A DNA stretch of 64,000 nucleotides from Chitinophaga nivalis (GTDB taxonomy: Bacteria > Bacteroidota > Bacteroidia > Chitinophagales > Chitinophagaceae). Within the stretch, counting starts at the first letter, position 1. Every line of letters begins with the position of its first letter. Below, piece by piece: positions 53,201-61,142 of this stretch. The stretch is from NCBI RefSeq assembly GCF_025989125.1, contig NZ_JAPDNR010000001.1:5568087-5632086 (forward strand), read 5' to 3'. A program made the translations under genes and the position numbers. The notes under the pieces are model-generated. The model searched no databases. It had not been told where the DNA came from and worked only from the letters and a program-made list of their open reading frames with translations.

Positions 53201-55992
53201 AACGGCATATCCTGAATAATTTTCTGTACCGGCTCCTCCTTTACCCTATCAAAACAGGTACGTAAACTCTCGTGCCGCGTTACCAGTGCCCGGAAAGCGG
53301 CCTGCAGCCGATCGGTATCCAGCGCACCTTCCAGCGTCACCGCTGTGGTGATATTATACGCCAGCGATGTTTTATTGACTTCATACAGGAAGTACAACCG
53401 CCGTTGCGCGGAAGACACTTTATAATGTGGTTTCGACAATACTTTCCGGATACTGGTGTAGCCGGACTTCTCCGCACCCCGGATAAATCTACCCATGGCG
53501 CGGATGTGCTCCTGCTCAAAAAAGTCTTTAATGGCTATTTTTACGTTGAGTTGTTTGAATATTTTGTTGGTGAGCACAATGGCCATCAGGGAATTACCAC
53601 CCAGTGTCAGAAAAGATTGCGTCACACTGACGGTGTCCGGTTCTCTTTTCAACACGGCGGCCCATAGCTCTACCAGTTTAGCTTCGGTTTCATCTGCGGC
53701 AGGTTCATAAGCTGGCGTAGCTACCCATTCCGGCGCCGGTAGCGCTTTCACATGCAACTTACCATTGGTAGTCAGGGGCAGCTGCTCGAGCGGGATAAAA
53801 AACGTAGGTACCATGTACACCGGTAAGCGGGCCTGTAAATATGTCGTCAGCACAGTTGCATCCAGCGGGCTGCCTGCTACGTAGTAGGCTACGAGGTATT
53901 TGTTCCCTTCTTTTTCAATTGCTACCACTACGGCTTCTTTTATGCCCGGGTATAACAACAGCTGTTGTGCGATCTCTCCCGGCTCTATCCTGTAGCCTCT
54001 TATTTTCAGTTGTTCATCGTTACGGCCCCGGTACAATATTCTCCCATCCGGCAGACGTACCGCCAGGTCGCCGGTGCGGTACATGCGGCCACCGGCGCTG
54101 AACGGATCTGTGATAAACCGTTCTGCTGTCAGTGTTTCATTCAGCAGGTATCCTGCAGCCACACCCGTACCGGCAATATAGATTTCACCCGGAATGCCAG
54201 CGGCTACCGGTTGTAAATCCGCATTCAGTAAATGGATCTGCGTGTTCTGAATCGCGGTACCAATCGGCACTACGGCCAGGGTATCGGCCGGATCAAACTG
54301 ATAGATCATACATCCCACCGTTGCCTCCGTAGGGCCGTATTCGTTATATATCTTTACCTGGCCGTTGAATTGCTGATGAATACCCTGCGACAGGGCCGTC
54401 TCCAGGGCTTCACCACCTACAATAAAGGTGAAGGTGCGCCCTGCTTCCGGCACGAATTCCGTACTGCGTATCACCCGCAGGTGGGAAGGCGTCAACTTGA
54501 TCACCTCCGCGATACCATCCGACAATACCTTTCCGATCAGCTGGCCTTTATCTGCTTCTTCATACAAGGCAATGGCATTACCCGTAATCAGCGGCGTGAA
54601 TATACTCGTTACCGTTAGGTCAAATGCAATGGAAGTAAACAACGCAAAAACAGCCGGGCCGCCTTCCAGATAATGACCGGCGGCCCAATGCGCATAGTTC
54701 AGCAGCGAATGGTGACTCACCTTCACCCCTTTCGGCCGGCCGGTAGAGCCGGAAGTATACAACACATAGGCAAGACCTCCCGGATGAGTAGCCGATAATG
54801 GCTGCACCGGCAAATTCGCCTGCAGCGCCACGTCCGGCAAAACTACCTGTGTATGCGCCGCCACTGTCAAGGCCGGCTGCGTAGTAAACAATACCTTTAC
54901 CCGGGCATCCGTGACGATAGCAGTAATCCGCTCTGCCGGATAAGCCGGATCGATGGGTACATAGGCTGCGCCACTTTTCAGTACGCCCAGCATAACAGGT
55001 AACAGCAATAGTTCCCGGTCCAGCAGAATACCTACCAGGTCGCCGGCCTGTATATGACAGGTGTGCTGCAGATAAGCCGCTACCCGGTCTGCCTGTTGCT
55101 GCAGTTGCCCGTAACTAACGGTCTGGCTGCCGCTGATCAGCGCTGTTTTATCCGGGGCTGCCGCTGCCTGTTGTTCAAACAGGGTGATGACCGTTGCCGC
55201 TTCCGGCAACGGAACGGCGGTATCTTTATATTGCTGCAGCAATATCCCTTCCGCAGCAGCGGATAAAAAGGTAGCCTTTGAAAAGCCGATGTCCGGATTT
55301 TGCAGCAGTTGCGTCAGCACGTCCAGGTAATATTGTGCGATGGCAGCGATGTAGCTTTCTTCAAACCGGGCGGTATCGTATTGTATTTCGAGTACCAGCT
55401 GTGCTGTCAGGCTGAAGGAAAATAACAACGCCGGCACAAAGCTGCCTTCTTCGGGAACAGCCTGTATTTCCTTTACCAGCATGCCTACGGACACCTCCGG
55501 TACAAATGCTTTTTCTTCTTTCTGCAGGATGCGCTCCAACGGATAGGTACCATAGGCCATATCCTGTAACAGGTCATTCTTTACGTTGCCCAGCAAGGTT
55601 TTAAAAGCAGGTTCACCGGCTAATGATATCCGCACAGGCAGCATGATGCCGGCCTGCCCGGTTTTTAATCCGGAAGAGTATAAAGGAGTAAACAAACATA
55701 CCTCTTCCACGCCTGCATATTTGCCGGCTATCACCCCGAGCGCCGACAACAGGAATACATGCCTGGCTTTCAAAGATAAGGCGATGCGCCCCAATGCATT
55801 GTTTAATGCATCTGTTCCCGTCACCGTATAAGTAACTACCCGGGGCTTTTCCGAAGTGTTGACAGCACGCGGGGCATAGTTGAAATAATCACCGAATTCC
55901 AGGTGCTGCAGCCGGTTTCTCCAATAATTCCTGGCTGCAATATTCCTGTTGGCTTCAATAGCGTTATGGTCCAGGGTAGGTTTTGTAGACAT
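47251..55992 (-). CDS. NRPS3: half-C, A-T-C-A-T-C-A-T, predicted Asn-Asn-Lys
   Basis: The protein has 2913 residues. Residues about 20-250 are only the C-terminal lobe of a condensation domain (starting NYWRNRLQHL), without HHxxxDG. A1 spans about 265-755 with A3 LYTSGSTGRPKG and A10 TTNGKL; carrier Ser801; C with HHIISDG at 981-987; A2 about 1298-1790; carrier near 1830 (LGGHSLLAIEL); C with HHIIMDG; A3; last carrier Ser2871. Pocket residues by hand: A1 and A2 both D-L-T-K-I-G-E-V-G, one step from the known Asn code DLTKLGEVG; A3 D-T-E-S-I-G-T-V-C, close to the BacB Lys code DAESIGSVC. No E or TE domain. It releases or passes on a Lys-ended chain. Confidence 0.92.
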   Translation of the reverse strand: MSTKPTLDHNAIEANRNIAARNYWRNRLQHLEFGDYFNYAPRAVNTSEKPRVVTYTVTGTDALNNALGRIALSLKARHVFLLSALGVIAGKYAGVEEVCLFTPLYSSGLKTGQAGIMLPVRISLAGEPAFKTLLGNVKNDLLQDMAYGTYPLERILQKEEKAFVPEVSVGMLVKEIQAVPEEGSFVPALLFSFSLTAQLVLEIQYDTARFEESYIAAIAQYYLDVLTQLLQNPDIGFSKATFLSAAAEGILLQQYKDTAVPLPEAATVITLFEQQAAAAPDKTALISGSQTVSYGQLQQQADRVAAYLQHTCHIQAGDLVGILLDRELLLLPVMLGVLKSGAAYVPIDPAYPAERITAIVTDARVKVLFTTQPALTVAAHTQVVLPDVALQANLPVQPLSATHPGGLAYVLYTSGSTGRPKGVKVSHHSLLNYAHWAAGHYLEGGPAVFALFTSIAFDLTVTSIFTPLITGNAIALYEEADKGQLIGKVLSDGIAEVIKLTPSHLRVIRSTEFVPEAGRTFTFIVGGEALETALSQGIHQQFNGQVKIYNEYGPTEATVGCMIYQFDPADTLAVVPIGTAIQNTQIHLLNADLQPVAAGIPGEIYIAGTGVAAGYLLNETLTAERFITDPFSAGGRMYRTGDLAVRLPDGRILYRGRNDEQLKIRGYRIEPGEIAQQLLLYPGIKEAVVVAIEKEGNKYLVAYYVAGSPLDATVLTTYLQARLPVYMVPTFFIPLEQLPLTTNGKLHVKALPAPEWVATPAYEPAADETEAKLVELWAAVLKREPDTVSVTQSFLTLGGNSLMAIVLTNKIFKQLNVKIAIKDFFEQEHIRAMGRFIRGAEKSGYTSIRKVLSKPHYKVSSAQRRLYFLYEVNKTSLAYNITTAVTLEGALDTDRLQAAFRALVTRHESLRTCFDRVKEEPVQKIIQDMPFEVARFTTDATGVQATIRTFRQPFDVNNGPLIRAALITVAPEEHVLAVDMHHIISDGISLSLLVKDFMALYNGDQLPALRLQYKDYAAWQQSKEQQEKVRSSEAFWLQEFAAVPAALELPTDYPRPAIKNHHGSRLRFELDETMTARLSAIAEQEGSTLYMLFLAAFNILLAKLGGREDITVGTSTAGRQHPELENIIGMFVNMLTIRNYPAGHLSFKTFLAAVKTKTLACFEGQDYQYEQLIEAIKPERDMSRNPLFDVMFDFNNFEGEALQIPGLTIRSYPAAYTISKFDLTLSCTAMEGKIYGNLEYATDLFREETIERFIHYFKNITAAIAADADLQLADISLLSPEEKVAQLQTYNATAAPLPEAETVVTLFEQQAAADPENVALISGEHTVSYGQLQEQVNRVAAYLQNSCHIQTGELVGILLDRELSLIPVMLGILKSGAAYVPIDPAYPAERILSIVTDAGLKVLFAVHPDAELAAHTRVISPEVALESALPEQQLPVPNQAALAYVLYTSGSTGRPKGVQVGHRSLLNYVHWAAGQYLEGRPGTFALFTSIAFDLTVTTIFTPLITGNAIALYEGEDKGQLIGKVLTDGVADVIKLTPSHLRVIRSMGWEPEGFRAITLIVGGEALETALSQDIYHQFNGLVRIYNEYGPTETTVGCMIYRFNPADTLPAVPIGVPIHNTQIYLLDGYLKPVAVGVPGEIYVGGTGVAEGYLKNEALTAERFIPDPFTAGGRMYKTGDLAVRLADGKVVYRGRTDEQLKIRGYRIEPGDIAQHLLSYPGIREAVVVAGEKEGSKYLIAYYVATTPLDGNILAAHLEVHLPVYMIPAFFVRIDELPLTTNGKLNKKALPAPEATTTGEHLAPLDETEVKLVQLWAEVLKIDAADISIDASFFQLGGHSLLAIELISKVLREMQVELPLDVVFDHDNVRAMATYIRGTKKSAYAVIPVAAKKEHYALSATQKEMYFLHGLDQASLAYNMPRVVKLEGKLDKDKLAHAFTTLVARHEIFRTAFHIVEETPVQVIVEDATIAISHHQTTEAAVKPLMEQLIRPFDLSVAPLLRVALVETGGAEHFLLVDTHHIIMDGTSNGILIKEFVALYKGETLPPLRLQYKDYVEWQQSPDRQLAVQAQRAFWKEQFADGIPVLELPVDHPRPLVKNHAGSTIDFSLDETTTAAVKSLAASENATLFMVLLSVYNVLLAKMTGQHDLIVGASVSGRKHEDLKNLMGLFLDTLPMRNQLRTDQSFRDFLKAVRTRTLQCFDHQAYEYEILANELNIRRNGTHNALFDVMFAVQNYEKATFELPELSFQTYSRKGYEAKFDMTLTATEQGDRIYLSLEYSTQLFERATIERCITWFRNILSGVLADTAIRIGDIEMMAGTEREQILHTFNQPAIVTAPGQTVLDLFTTQVQLHGNNPAIWFDQQTISYAVLDEKTNQLAHYLAHDAQAETEEVIALCMDRSPVMLVALLAILKTGAAYVALEPSLPASRIATILQEAGVKRILTNTVLAGAADWPVTLIDIRKEQAIINGYPVTPLPVTITGNQLAYVIYTSGSTGIPKGIEIEHRSLIDYALTFRDYFGVTHTDKVVQQSSLSFDTAVEEIFPALISGAQLLLMQDGGMNVPHLLQVMQQEGATILSTTPLVLNELNRQAAALPPLRVLISGGDVLRPEYIDQLAGRFQVYNTYGPAESTVCVTYHPLTGAGDTQVIGKPVRNREVLILNRVGGLCPVGVRGEIAVSGAGLARGYLHQPGATAAKFIPHPYNPAARLYLTGDEGRWLPDGSIAFLGRTDGQVKIRGYRVETAEIENVLLAIPGIREAVVLSYEPAPGDRKLAAFLVLEDTTLNVLKIKKQVRDKLAGYMVPAHFIPVAGIPATVNGKTDTAALLALIPVTTTVSDSYRAPQDKIQQQLAAIWQELLQVEKAGLDDTFFDLGGHSLLLIKQSERIKKTFRVTLPLNIFFYQTLEQIAAAIAAEKTHS
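50623..52101 (-). repeat. Adenylation-domain repeat copy 2 (within NRPS3)
   Basis: This stretch encodes A2 and is closely similar, at protein and DNA level, to the A1 stretch at 53728-55200. Examples are the protein segment FALFTSIAFDLTVT in both and near-identical DNA around 51471 and 54571. Boundaries are approximate. It points to module duplication or later gene conversion. Confidence 0.7.
53728..55200 (-). repeat. Adenylation-domain repeat copy 1 (within NRPS3)
   Basis: This copy encodes A1, the partner of the copy at 50623-52101, about 3.1 kb away in direct orientation. The flanking linkers are also similar. Boundaries are approximate. Confidence 0.7.
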
Positions 55993-56063
55993 GTCACTTT
56001 AATATTTTATGGGGATGATAATAGCTTACCATGACGCCCCGGTGTTTTGGTATTGCTGACTCA

Positions 56064-59000
56064 TCAAAAGTTGAAATCGATATCGCTTTCCACTACCGGT
56101 GCAGCATTGCCGGCATCTCCGATCATATCATCGATACGGGCATGCACGTTGGCGGCTATACGTTCTGCCAGTACTTTGAATTGCGTGATCAGCAAATCAA
56201 TGTCTGCCGCCGTGAAATAGGCATGTGCATAGGACAAACGGAAATAAAAGGTGCTGCCATGTTCCCGCAGATATAAGGTGAGAGGATTTTTGGCGCCCGT
56301 CTTTTCAAATGCATAGTGGCGGAAATCATTTTTGTCATCCGGTACTTGCTCATCTTCAAAATCCAGGGATACAAAACCAGCGCTGTAAAGCCGGGAAAGT
56401 TTAACGGTGCGCTTCTTATTCAGTTCGGTCATCATATCCTGCAGGTCGTACAATTGATGACTACCCGCCTGTATCAGTTGCTGATGCAGGGCTTTCACCA
56501 TCACATCGAAAGACGTGGCGGCAGTGCTACGGAAACAAATGGGGAGTGTTTTCACAAACATACCTACCATTCCTTCCAGCTCATGCTGGGTTCTGCCGGA
56601 AGCAGCCATCCCGATCACCATCTCTTCCTGACCGGTAAGCTGCGACAGGAAAAGATAGTATACGGCGAAAAGACCCGATACCGTTGAAATATTTTCCGCA
56701 CGCAGGTGGTCGAGTAACGGCTGCAGGACCTCCGTGGAGATCTCAAATGCAGTGTGGCCACCTATTTCCGACAAGTCTTCCGTATTTGCATTACTAACGG
56801 GCAACTGTAATTCGGGCACGCCTTTTTCGAAGCTACCCAGCCAGAACTGCCGGTGTTGCAGATAATCAGCCGTCTTTTTATAACGATATTCCCATTCGGC
56901 ATAATCCCGGTATTGCCATTGCAGCGGCGCCAGGGTTTGCCCATAAAAGAGCGTGCTAAAATCTGCCATCAATATGCGCTGCGACATCCCATCGCAAATG
57001 CTGTGGTGAAAATCTGTTACCAGTATTTTTCTGCCGTGATCCGTCAGGATGATACCGATGCGGAACAATGGCGCCTTGTTAAGATCAAAGGGACGTACAA
57101 ACTGCCGGATCGTTTCGTCGCTGTCTGCTTCTGCTACATACAACAGCTCCGGTTCCAGGGTTACCTGGTCCAGCACATACTGCACCACTTGTCCGTCTTC
57201 CACATCAAACCTTGTCCGCAGGCTCTCATGCCGGGCTGTGAGTTGCTGAAAAACGTGCAGAATACGGTCATTTTCTATCTCCGTAGCTATTTCCCATACC
57301 ATAGGCAGGTTGTAGGAGATCCGTTCTTTATCCAGCTCAAAATTGTAGTACACGCGTTCCTGTGCAGCAGATGTATGATAGTAAGGCTGCTCCGGCGCAT
57401 GTGGAATATCCAGGGTGGTATCCTGTGCCACCGGCTGTATAAATGCGGCCTGTTGCCGGATGGTCATATGTGCAAACAGGTCGGCCAACGTCATCCTCAC
57501 ATTAAATGCTTTATAGATCAGGCTGAGTAGCCGCATCATGCTGATGGAATTTCCCCCGACGAGGTTGAATCTGTCTGCCGTAGAAATGGCGATATCGCCC
57601 AGCAGCGTTTTCCAGATCTGCAACAGCCGTGCTTCCGTATCATTCTCCGGTAATACTACCGGTCGCTTCTCCACAGCATTGACCAGTTCCTTGTAATTGA
57701 TTTTACCATTGCTGAGCAGCGGAAACTCCTTTACAGCACATAGCAAACCAGGTATCATGTATTCCGGCAAACGCTCGCGCAGGTATTGCTGAATAGCCGT
57801 TTGTTCTTCCGGCTGTTCGTCCTTACTGATATAAAATGCCGCCAATGATTCATCCCCGCTGGCAGCTTCCTGTTTGATCACCACCGCCTGCCTGATCAGG
57901 CCTGAACCAGCCAGCACCTGTTCTATTTCATCCAGTTCTATACGGATGCCGCTCAGTTTTATCTGCCGGTCTTCTCTTCCCAGCAGGTCGATATTACCAT
58001 CGGTCAGTTTCCGCGCGCGGTCACCTGTTCTGAATGCGCTTTTACCCGCGTATTCACCGGTAGATAAGGTGATAAATTTTTCAGCGGTGAGCGCCGCGTT
58101 ATTCAGATAGCCCTTCGTCATGTAATCGGTTACGATGTACAGTTCTCCCGGCACCAGGGTATTACAGGGTTTACCATTTTTGTCCAATATCAACAGCTGG
58201 GTATCGCTGATGGGCTTTCCTACCGGCACCCGGTCAGTGGCAGCATCAGCAGGCCGCAGCAGATAACAGGAACGCACCATCGTTGTTTCGGTAGGTCCGT
58301 ATAAATTCACCAGCTGTACCCGTTCACCGAAACAGGCATACCAGGGCAACAACGCTTTGGGTACAATCTTCTCACCGGATAACAACACATATTTCAGCGC
58401 CGGATAATCCGTTGCCGTTATATCATCATGATTGATACTGCGGAATACACTGGGTACACAATGGATCAGGGTAATACGCTGCCCGCTGATCCAGGCGCTG
58501 ATGTTTTCCGGCACAAAAAAAGCTTTGTCCGAAGGCGGGATACACAAGGTAGCGCCGGACAACAGCGGCAGAAAAACATCCCTTAAAAAGGCATCAAAAT
58601 AAGGGCTGATAAACTGGCTGATTCTATCTCCCGGCCCGATATGAAAAGTTTCTTTTTCCCATTGCAGGAATTGCAGCAGGCTGCTGTTTTTCCCGATAAT
58701 CCCTTTGGGCTTGCCGGTAGATCCGGATGTAAAATATACATACAGGCTATCTTCCGCTTCATAAGCCGGATAGCCGTTATTTTCCGAAGCAGGTAGTGAT
58801 ATATCTTCCAGATAAAAATACTGCAGCTCATCTTCCTGCGGCAGCATATCTGTTCCGGAAGTAATCACATAACGCAGTGCCAGCTCTTCGTGCATGGCTT
58901 TCAGCCGTTCTTCCGGTAAATGCCCGTCTATCGGAACAAATACACAGCGGGCATTGGCAATACCAATAAAAGCGGTAATCAGATCTACACGATTCTGCAG

Positions 59001-59171
59001 GCGGACCCCTACAAATGTTTCGGGCGGGAGTGCTTCCTGCAACAGGTGTTGCGTGATCGCATCCGCACGTTGCAGTAACTCGTTTCCTGAAATTTGTTGC
59101 CCGTCATACTCCAACACAATACTTTCTCCGTGTGTTCTCAGGCTATTGATTAATTCGTGCTGAAAAGACAT
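56064..59171 (-). CDS. NRPS2: single module A-T-C
   Basis: The protein has 1035 residues. It starts directly with an adenylation domain, about 1-500: A3 VYFTSGSTGKPKG, A5 NLYGPTETT, A7 FRTGDRAR, A10 Lys490. The carrier Ser is 542 (LVGGNSISMM). The condensation domain is about 595-1020, with FHHSICDGMS (His722/His723, Asp727-Gly728). Pocket residues by hand are D-A-R-H-L-G-L-M-V, which match no code I know. Its C domain should join its own residue to the first Asn of NRPS3, making the half-C there redundant. Start 65 nt after asnB. Confidence 0.9.
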   Translation of the reverse strand: MSFQHELINSLRTHGESIVLEYDGQQISGNELLQRADAITQHLLQEALPPETFVGVRLQNRVDLITAFIGIANARCVFVPIDGHLPEERLKAMHEELALRYVITSGTDMLPQEDELQYFYLEDISLPASENNGYPAYEAEDSLYVYFTSGSTGKPKGIIGKNSSLLQFLQWEKETFHIGPGDRISQFISPYFDAFLRDVFLPLLSGATLCIPPSDKAFFVPENISAWISGQRITLIHCVPSVFRSINHDDITATDYPALKYVLLSGEKIVPKALLPWYACFGERVQLVNLYGPTETTMVRSCYLLRPADAATDRVPVGKPISDTQLLILDKNGKPCNTLVPGELYIVTDYMTKGYLNNAALTAEKFITLSTGEYAGKSAFRTGDRARKLTDGNIDLLGREDRQIKLSGIRIELDEIEQVLAGSGLIRQAVVIKQEAASGDESLAAFYISKDEQPEEQTAIQQYLRERLPEYMIPGLLCAVKEFPLLSNGKINYKELVNAVEKRPVVLPENDTEARLLQIWKTLLGDIAISTADRFNLVGGNSISMMRLLSLIYKAFNVRMTLADLFAHMTIRQQAAFIQPVAQDTTLDIPHAPEQPYYHTSAAQERVYYNFELDKERISYNLPMVWEIATEIENDRILHVFQQLTARHESLRTRFDVEDGQVVQYVLDQVTLEPELLYVAEADSDETIRQFVRPFDLNKAPLFRIGIILTDHGRKILVTDFHHSICDGMSQRILMADFSTLFYGQTLAPLQWQYRDYAEWEYRYKKTADYLQHRQFWLGSFEKGVPELQLPVSNANTEDLSEIGGHTAFEISTEVLQPLLDHLRAENISTVSGLFAVYYLFLSQLTGQEEMVIGMAASGRTQHELEGMVGMFVKTLPICFRSTAATSFDVMVKALHQQLIQAGSHQLYDLQDMMTELNKKRTVKLSRLYSAGFVSLDFEDEQVPDDKNDFRHYAFEKTGAKNPLTLYLREHGSTFYFRLSYAHAYFTAADIDLLITQFKVLAERIAANVHARIDDMIGDAGNAAPVVESDIDFNF

Positions 59172-59235
59172 ATGTCAATGATTTTGTTGTTTTTTCATAA
59201 CCGTATAGCTGCTTTTTTACGGCAATCGGCTTTAC

Positions 59236-61095
59236 TCAGTTAAAAAAAGTATCCAGTAAAATCCCGAATGTAATCACCGTAATCAGCAGGTCACTTTCAT
59301 ACGGCGCATTGATAGTAAAACCTTCCTGTGCGTACATTTTCTTTAGCCGTTCTATTTCATCAGGGTTAAAGAATCCCTGTTTACGTATCAGGTCATACGA
59401 CAACAGGTCGTTGATGTACTCTATATTCCTTTGCAGCAGATAAGGACTGCCAGGCGCTACGAAGTGAAATTTCTCTCTTTCAAAAATCTCCGTTGGCATA
59501 AAGCGGCTTCCCATCTTTTTAAGAATGTATTTTTCCGTGAAGCCATTTATCTTCAGGGATGCCGGCAGCCGGGCCGAATACTCCACCAGTGTTTTATCCA
59601 TAAACGGATATCTTACTTCCACAGAATTGGCCAGCGCCATCCGGTCGCCATGATCTGATACCAGGTGATCCACGAGGCGGAGTTTATAATCGATATAAGC
59701 CCGCTTACTTACCTGGCTGCGGTTGACCAGTCGTTTTTTATTGACGACCGGATAATTCAGACAGTTCACAGCAGCATAATCATCGCGCAGTGCAGCGGAG
59801 TACAAGGATTTTTTCACCTGATCAAATTCCAGGAAATTTCTTTCATAGAAAAAATCCGGATCGTCCCACAGTTCCTGCCGCAGCCTTATTTCTTCCGGAC
59901 TGGATTCATTCTTCACCAGGTTCATTGCACGCATTTTATCAAAACGGTATCCTACATAACCTGCAAAAAATTCGTCTGCTCCTTCTCCGGATTGAATCAC
60001 CTTAATACCTTTATTCCGGACAGATTCCGATAAAGAAATAGAGGCCGTATTATAGGTTTCCTTGATCGGACATTCACTATGGTAAACAGAATGCTGCAGG
60101 CGTTTGCTGATATCGTCGTAAAAAAATAACTGCTGATTGAGTACGGCATTACTTTCTTTACTTACCAATTGCTGATAGGTAGATTCCGACAATTGTGACT
60201 CCACAAAATCAATGGAAAAAGCCTGCTTATGCATATCAGGAAAAAGCTGATGAGCTTTCAGTAATATCATGGAAGAATCGAGCCCTCCGCTGAGATAGAA
60301 TCCTGTAGGCACATCCGCACGCATCCGCAGTTTGATGGACGTTTCAAACAAGGCTTCCAGTTCATTGATATAATAGTTTTCTGATTTGCCATTCATGGCT
60401 ACTTCCCCTTCTGGATATTCGAGGTCCCAGTATTCTGTATCCCGAATCACCCCATCATCATCTACAGTGATGTAGTGGCCGTTTTCGAGGCTATGGATAT
60501 TTTTGAACATGGTTCTGGGACTGATAAGCCCCGGGAAAGTAAATACCTGATCCAGCCCTACCCGATCTACCTCCCGCACCACTTTCGGGTGTTCGAGGAT
60601 GGCTTTGATTTCAGAAGCAAAAATAAACTGCTCTTCTACCCGGGTATAATACAATGGCAGGATGCCCATCTGATCTCTCGCACAGCAAAGGATCCGTTTT
60701 CTTTTATCATAGAGGGCAAATGCAAACTGTCCGTTCAGCTGGTTCAGGAATGCCATGCCTTCTTCTTCATACAAATGCACAATTACTTCTACATCCGACA
60801 ACGTGCGGAAGGTATGGCCCCGTTTTATCAGTGCTGCTTTCAGTTCAATGTAATTGAATATTTCGCCGTTACAGATCATGATCACCGACCCATCTTCATT
60901 GGAAACAGGCTGCATGCCATTCTCCAGTCCAATGATGCTTAGCCGGCTGAAACCCAACGCTATATTGTCGAATAGCAGGGTATCCTGTGCATCCGGGCCC
61001 CGGTGTACCAGTTTAGCATTCATTGCTTTAATGATGCGTGCATCTTCTTCCTGCACCCGGCGACCTGTTTTAATAAATCCGCAAATTCCACACAT
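59236..61095 (-). CDS. asnB: Asparagine synthase (glutamine-hydrolysing)
   Basis: The protein has 619 residues. Met1 is followed by the catalytic Cys2 (MCGICGFIKTG), the N-terminal nucleophile of class II glutaminases; HRGPDAQDT, SRLSIIGLENGMQPVSNEDG and CNGEIFNY complete that domain. The synthetase half has the PP-loop FYLSGGLDSSMIL and GEGADEFFAGYVGYRF. It converts Asp and Gln to Asn and Glu with ATP. Sitting between two NRPS genes of a cluster with two predicted Asn modules, it very likely supplies Asn for the product. Family members in natural-product clusters may instead amidate a carboxylate, which is the main alternative. Confidence 0.92.
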   Translation of the reverse strand: MCGICGFIKTGRRVQEEDARIIKAMNAKLVHRGPDAQDTLLFDNIALGFSRLSIIGLENGMQPVSNEDGSVIMICNGEIFNYIELKAALIKRGHTFRTLSDVEVIVHLYEEEGMAFLNQLNGQFAFALYDKRKRILCCARDQMGILPLYYTRVEEQFIFASEIKAILEHPKVVREVDRVGLDQVFTFPGLISPRTMFKNIHSLENGHYITVDDDGVIRDTEYWDLEYPEGEVAMNGKSENYYINELEALFETSIKLRMRADVPTGFYLSGGLDSSMILLKAHQLFPDMHKQAFSIDFVESQLSESTYQQLVSKESNAVLNQQLFFYDDISKRLQHSVYHSECPIKETYNTASISLSESVRNKGIKVIQSGEGADEFFAGYVGYRFDKMRAMNLVKNESSPEEIRLRQELWDDPDFFYERNFLEFDQVKKSLYSAALRDDYAAVNCLNYPVVNKKRLVNRSQVSKRAYIDYKLRLVDHLVSDHGDRMALANSVEVRYPFMDKTLVEYSARLPASLKINGFTEKYILKKMGSRFMPTEIFEREKFHFVAPGSPYLLQRNIEYINDLLSYDLIRKQGFFNPDEIERLKKMYAQEGFTINAPYESDLLITVITFGILLDTFFN

Positions 61096-61142
61096 AGGAT
61101 AATAGTAATGTTTTGGTTAGATGAATACAGATTATATATGGG

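Noticed and set aside
47251..55992. Epimerase or dual C/E domains in NRPS3
   Set aside because: Domains between the A-T units are ordinary C domains with HHxxxDG; no extra E domain of about 450 residues or C/E N-terminal His motif was seen.
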